64,000 nt of DNA from Epiperipatus broadwayi (lineage: Eukaryota > Onychophora > Udeonychophora > Euonychophora > Peripatidae), in the NCBI GenBank assembly GCA_028023455.1, contig JAQFVV010000012.1:15456364-15520363 (forward strand), in the 5' to 3' direction. The number at the start of each line of letters is the position of its first letter. Positions within the stretch are counted from its first letter, which is position 1. The position numbers and the translations under genes were made by a program. Positions 59,996-64,000 of the stretch are shown here, one piece after another. The notes below the pieces were generated by a model that had not been told where the DNA came from, searched no databases, and was given only the letters and a program-made list of their open reading frames with translations.

Positions 59996-61605
59996 CTTTG
60001 AAGTAGAAACACATTCATTCAATTTAATTTTTACATAGAAGCATTGTTAATCTGTATATTATAAAGACATATCTAATCCCTGTTTATATTCGAAGACAAC
60101 ATATTCAATTTAATTTTTCTATCCAAGCATTACAAATCCTGTATTCACGTATATATAAATACATCTTTGATTTAACTCACATATTATATTTTTCATTTAT
60201 TTTTAGATCAATATTCGTAAGTTCTTAAAATCAGTATAATTATTATTCTTTAAAAACATTATTCTTTAAAAACTTTATTTCCTTATTGTTTCCTTTGATA
60301 AATCAATCATTTGAATAGTTGTATTTTATTTTATATGTTAATCATTTCAACAAGTAAGTTTTCAAAATATATTTAAATATTATAAATGTATCTAAACTTC
60401 CCTTACCTTGACATTTAAGTCTTCACATCAAGAAGGGATTTACTGGAGCTGAATGGCACAATAAATTGCTGCTGTTATTTACACGGGCATGTTCTCTACT
60501 TCTTGGGTTTCACATGGACGTAGGAAGAGGAAGAATATTCTACTCACTCATCCTGGAGTTTTCCAAATTAATAATGTGTTTTTCCATTAATCAGTTATCT
60601 AGTAACTAAAAGTTTTTTTCTGTTGGTGATAACTGCTTTTCAAACTTGGTTGTTTTAGAATTCGAAAAAGTAATAAATTTTCAACGGGTCTCATTGTAAC
60701 TCCAACTGTAACTATAGCTCTAACTGGCTTATCTAATTAAGCTGCTCCTTTTATTTCTTCTGTGTTTTTTTTTTTCATCCACTAACATGTTTTTAAAAAA
60801 CAACTGATTAAAAGCCCAGGCAAGAAGGTGACGCTATCTTTAAGTGTTTTCACATTTAAATCTGAAAACGTATAACTCTAAAATAAATCGTATCTGCTTT
60901 ATTTTAAATTGAAGCTTTATCAAGTAATGATAAAGATTTATTAATTAAGTGCTTCTTTTATATTTTCTTTATTTTGCCTGTTTATTATTATTATTATTTG
61001 TTTTTATAATGCAGTTGGGAAAAGTGCCTAATTCACTGTCACTTGCTTCTTTATTTAAATTTTATTTACTGAACCACGTCAATTTTATTTTTAATTTAAA
61101 CTGCTTTAGCTAGGGAGGGAAAGAAATCTTGAAAATATATATGATGATAAAATTATCATAAAATTGAACAAATTGACTATTAATAGTTATTAAAACGTGA
61201 TAGATCTAAGACTATTGGTTTTAATAATTATATAAAGGTTTCAACTTTTTATACTATTTATCTATTGTATCAGAGTTTTATAAGTATCATTGAATAAATG
61301 ACTTCTAACTAATTTATGTCCAAGGATTTCACTCCATTTATATATCAGCAATTGTCAAATTGCCTCTTATAAAATCTGGATTATTTATTTACAGAAAAAA
61401 TGAGAATTATTCTCAGAGAGTGCCACATTCCATTTCTTGAATTGAACAATGTCATAATATATAATATCTATCTTTCCAATTGCATTCCCTGTTTTTTGGT
61501 CTCAACTTTAAGACATTAGACAAATATCTTTATTGTGACATAACTATATATCTCATCTTTACATATAGAGATGGAATGCTTTGTAGAGAACAAAGAATTC
61601 AAGGT
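59996..61605. other. Gene-free DNA downstream of the host gene
   Basis: Mostly AT-rich. A somewhat more complex block at 60415-60560 shows no motif I can name. No repeat found. Confidence 0.45.
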
Positions 61606-61610
61606 TCTTA

Positions 61611-61810
61611 CAGATTATTCAACCGATGACGTATTACCCTGAAGGCATATCAGTCTGATCTTGCGATTTTGAAGATAACATCTCCAAGTGATCTGCGGAC
61701 ACATGTAATCGCTAAAATTTGTCCGCAGATCACGTGAACCCGGTACGTTAAAAATCGCAAGATTAGACTGATATGCCTTCAGGGTAATACGTCATCGGTT
61801 GAATAATCTG
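61611..61810. repeat. 200-bp palindromic element
   Basis: Outer arms of 60 bp (61611-61670 and 61751-61810) include GATTATTCAACCGATGACGT and CCTGAAGGCATATCAGTCTG. An inner hairpin pairs GTGATCTGCGGAC (61688-61700) with GTCCGCAGATCAC (61721-61733). Ends read CAG...CTG. The end motif recurs at 63435-63459. Confidence 0.8.
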
Positions 61811-64000
61811 AAAGACGCAGGTCACGTGATTTAGATGGCTTCTTGGAATGGTGGTCAGATAACGAACACCTGAAAAAAAAAATGTACATGCATGAAAATA
61901 GTACATACAAAATAAAAAAATTTACATGCATGAAATAGTATATACATACAAAATAAGGTAAAATGTAAAAAAATGTGCATGCACGAAATATATAAATACA
62001 AAATAAAAATGTGTGTGAAAAAAAAAATTTTTTTTATTTGTTTGTAAATTTCAAATAAACAGCTAAATAAAAAACTTACGCGATTTAATGCAAATCTGGC
62101 TTAAACTTACACGATTTAATGCAAATCTGGCTTAACCTTTTCGTAGTTTAAAAGGGGCCCAAACTACATTTTTACAATTACAGATATATGCTATCATGTA
62201 ACTCAAAATATATATGAAAAAGAAATGCTGTTTAGTTTTTATATATTGAAATAGATTATTATAAAAATATATATAAATCAAGTTTTGATTCACATACTTT
62301 CTAAAATCTAAAATATTTTGTAAAAAAATATAATAGATATTCAAACATTTATAGATAAGAAAACATCACGTGATTTTGAAAATTTTCAATTGATAAAAAC
62401 AATGCTTCATATTTTCAAAATCTACAAAAACATTGTTTATTGCAAAAAATATAATTATAACTTTTTGAAATAGACATAATATTTAGTTAGTAATATTTAG
62501 TTGATTTCAAAATATTACTTGCGAGAATAAATATCAAAAAATGCATGCAAGAATATGAAAGTTGAAGAATTATCACAGATTGTAGATATTTGAATAGAAA
62601 ATCAAAGAGCTTATTTTCATAGAAATTTTTTTTAAAAAAGAAAAATATATCATGAATAATTATTATAACTTACCAATTGAAAGAATAATGCAAATTATTA
62701 AAAAAAAAAAAATTATTTTGCAGATATCAAAGTATAACGTCTTTTCTCTATATAGGTCGATAAAATATGGGGCCTACAAATTATCATCCACGGTATAGCG
62801 AATAAATTATTAATTATAACTGCCATCTATGTGAAACTTTTTACTTTTACGTGCATTTGGATTACTTATTGTCTATATTCAATTATAATATAATTAATTA
62901 TAAAATTATAATTATTAGAAAAAAAATTAAAATTACTTACAAATAGCTTCTTCCGTACTCGGTAAATTCCATAATGTTGTAGCTTCAGCCATCATAAACA
63001 CAAATATTAAAGATCTCAAAGTAGAAGCAGCAAACAAAAATTATAGATCTCAAAAAATTAGAGCAAACAAAAAATTATAGATCTCAAAAAATTACTAAAA
63101 ATTATTGTAAAAACTAACGGAAATATTGCAAGAAATCACTAAAAATGTTATAGAGCTCAAAAAATAATTGTGACACCATGCATAGCAAAATCACAATAGA
63201 CAGACAAATCAAGAAATCACTAAAAATGTTGTAGAGTTCAAGATATAACTGACGCCGTGGATAGCAAAATCATAATAGACAAATCAAAAAATTTCCCAAA
63301 GCTCTCTCCGAATTTTAAATCTCGCAGGTAAAAAAAAAATGACTCTCTGATGGATTAATCACGCCAGTCACTTGGTTGCCATGACAGCATCATGCAAAAA
63401 TCGACGATGTCTACCGGAAGGGAAATCGGTAAATGTAATACGTCATCGGTTGAATAATCCGGAAGTACCGAATTCAAATTAATATTTTAATACTATTTAA
63501 TTTTATCATATATAAATCACTTTTTCTTTTAAAATATATATGTTCTACAGTAACATCAGCAAATTAAAAAACTCCTTTTTCTTTTCAAAAACTTTATTTT
63601 CTTATATCACCACTGAACATATATATATTTATATAATACAAAACTCCAATGTTTCAACTGTCTTTATCATCATACAGTCATTGTCAAGGATCTGCAACAA
63701 CAATGAAATACATATTTATAAATAAACTTCAATTACATAAATACCTTCATCTTACATTAAATAAACAGTAACAAACATTAAACATACATAATTATATTTT
63801 ACTTACATCTCTCTCCCACTGCTATTTTTTATTACACTTTCTTTTACATTATTTAACTATAAATCTGTTCTTAAAATCATCCAATAAACTTTGTACAAAT
63901 TTAAAAACCAACCCTAATTTCAAATAACCTCCCCCTTTTTAAATCTTATCTAAAACCCATCTCAAAAACTACATCCCTAAACTATAGCTTTAAATGAATA
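61811..64000. other. Downstream DNA with short tandem duplications
   Basis: Contains about three 45-bp units with ACATGCATGAAATA (61880-62010), a 34-bp unit GATTTAATGCAAATCTGGCT in two copies (62079-62146), and a 90-bp unit with GAAATCACTAAAAATGTT and GCATAGCAAAATCA twice (63130-63300). A copy of the palindrome end (GTAATACGTCATCGGTTGAA, from 63435) follows. At 63640-63690, minus strand, GACTGT...ACAGTT then GAAAC resembles the motif in the 48-kb foldback. No gene seen. Confidence 0.5.

Overview
This is an intron-rich, strongly AT-rich stretch (about three quarters A+T by eye) of an animal nuclear genome. Evidence for an animal: coding blocks joined by GT-AG introns with matching phases, and a metazoan-type transposon mix (Penelope-like elements with GIY-YIG endonuclease, an RTE-type LINE, a Ty3/gypsy LTR element, a Merlin element with ISXO2-type transposase, a ZBED5-like hAT, tRNA-derived SINEs). 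An arthropod, perhaps an arachnid, is my guess; the window does not decide it. No rRNA, intact tRNA gene, CRISPR or prokaryotic feature is present.

Host gene. Four plus-strand exons (1740-1869, 46024-46190, 53221-53347, 57269-57476) form the 3' part of one gene. Their split codons (phases 2, 1, 2) join without a frameshift into about 210 residues ending at a stop. The product is cysteine-rich, has N-glycosylation sequons and ends in a hydrophobic tail, so it looks like a secreted or GPI-anchored cell-surface protein. I do not recognise the family. Its 5' exons lie upstream of the window. Nearly everything to 57.2 kb lies in its introns, the first of which is 44 kb.

Mobile elements. 6.87-8.08 kb: 5'-truncated RTE-type LINE. 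9.689-22.550 kb: a complete but decayed Ty3/gypsy element on the minus strand, with about 1.7-kb LTRs (TG...CA) and a TATAT target duplication. It has been invaded three ways: a Penelope-like inverted dimer inside integrase (12.02-14.19 kb), about 2 kb between two copies of the protease end (16.45-18.46 kb), and an 899-bp foldback carrying hammerhead-ribozyme motifs in the right LTR (21.549-22.447 kb, 14-bp target duplication). 23.14-28.70 kb: hAT element split by about 2.8 kb of unassigned DNA. 28.76-29.02 kb: foldback SINE with a 16-bp target duplication. 32.0-33.45 kb: Penelope-like element with a 453-codon ORF that is still open. 43.28-44.75 kb: Merlin element. 45.37-45.94 kb: second ribozyme-type repeat, itself carrying a hairpin insertion. 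48.02-49.55 kb and 54.63-55.56 kb: large foldbacks. 58.28-60.0 kb: two tandem arrays. 61.6-63.46 kb: palindromic element with a third copy of its end.

Most notable: the hammerhead-like tandem/foldback repeats near Penelope-like elements; a hairpin followed by CGAAAGCGCT-type sequence shared by three Penelope tails; and the large number of foldbacks within introns of one gene, which would put long double-stranded RNA into its pre-mRNA.
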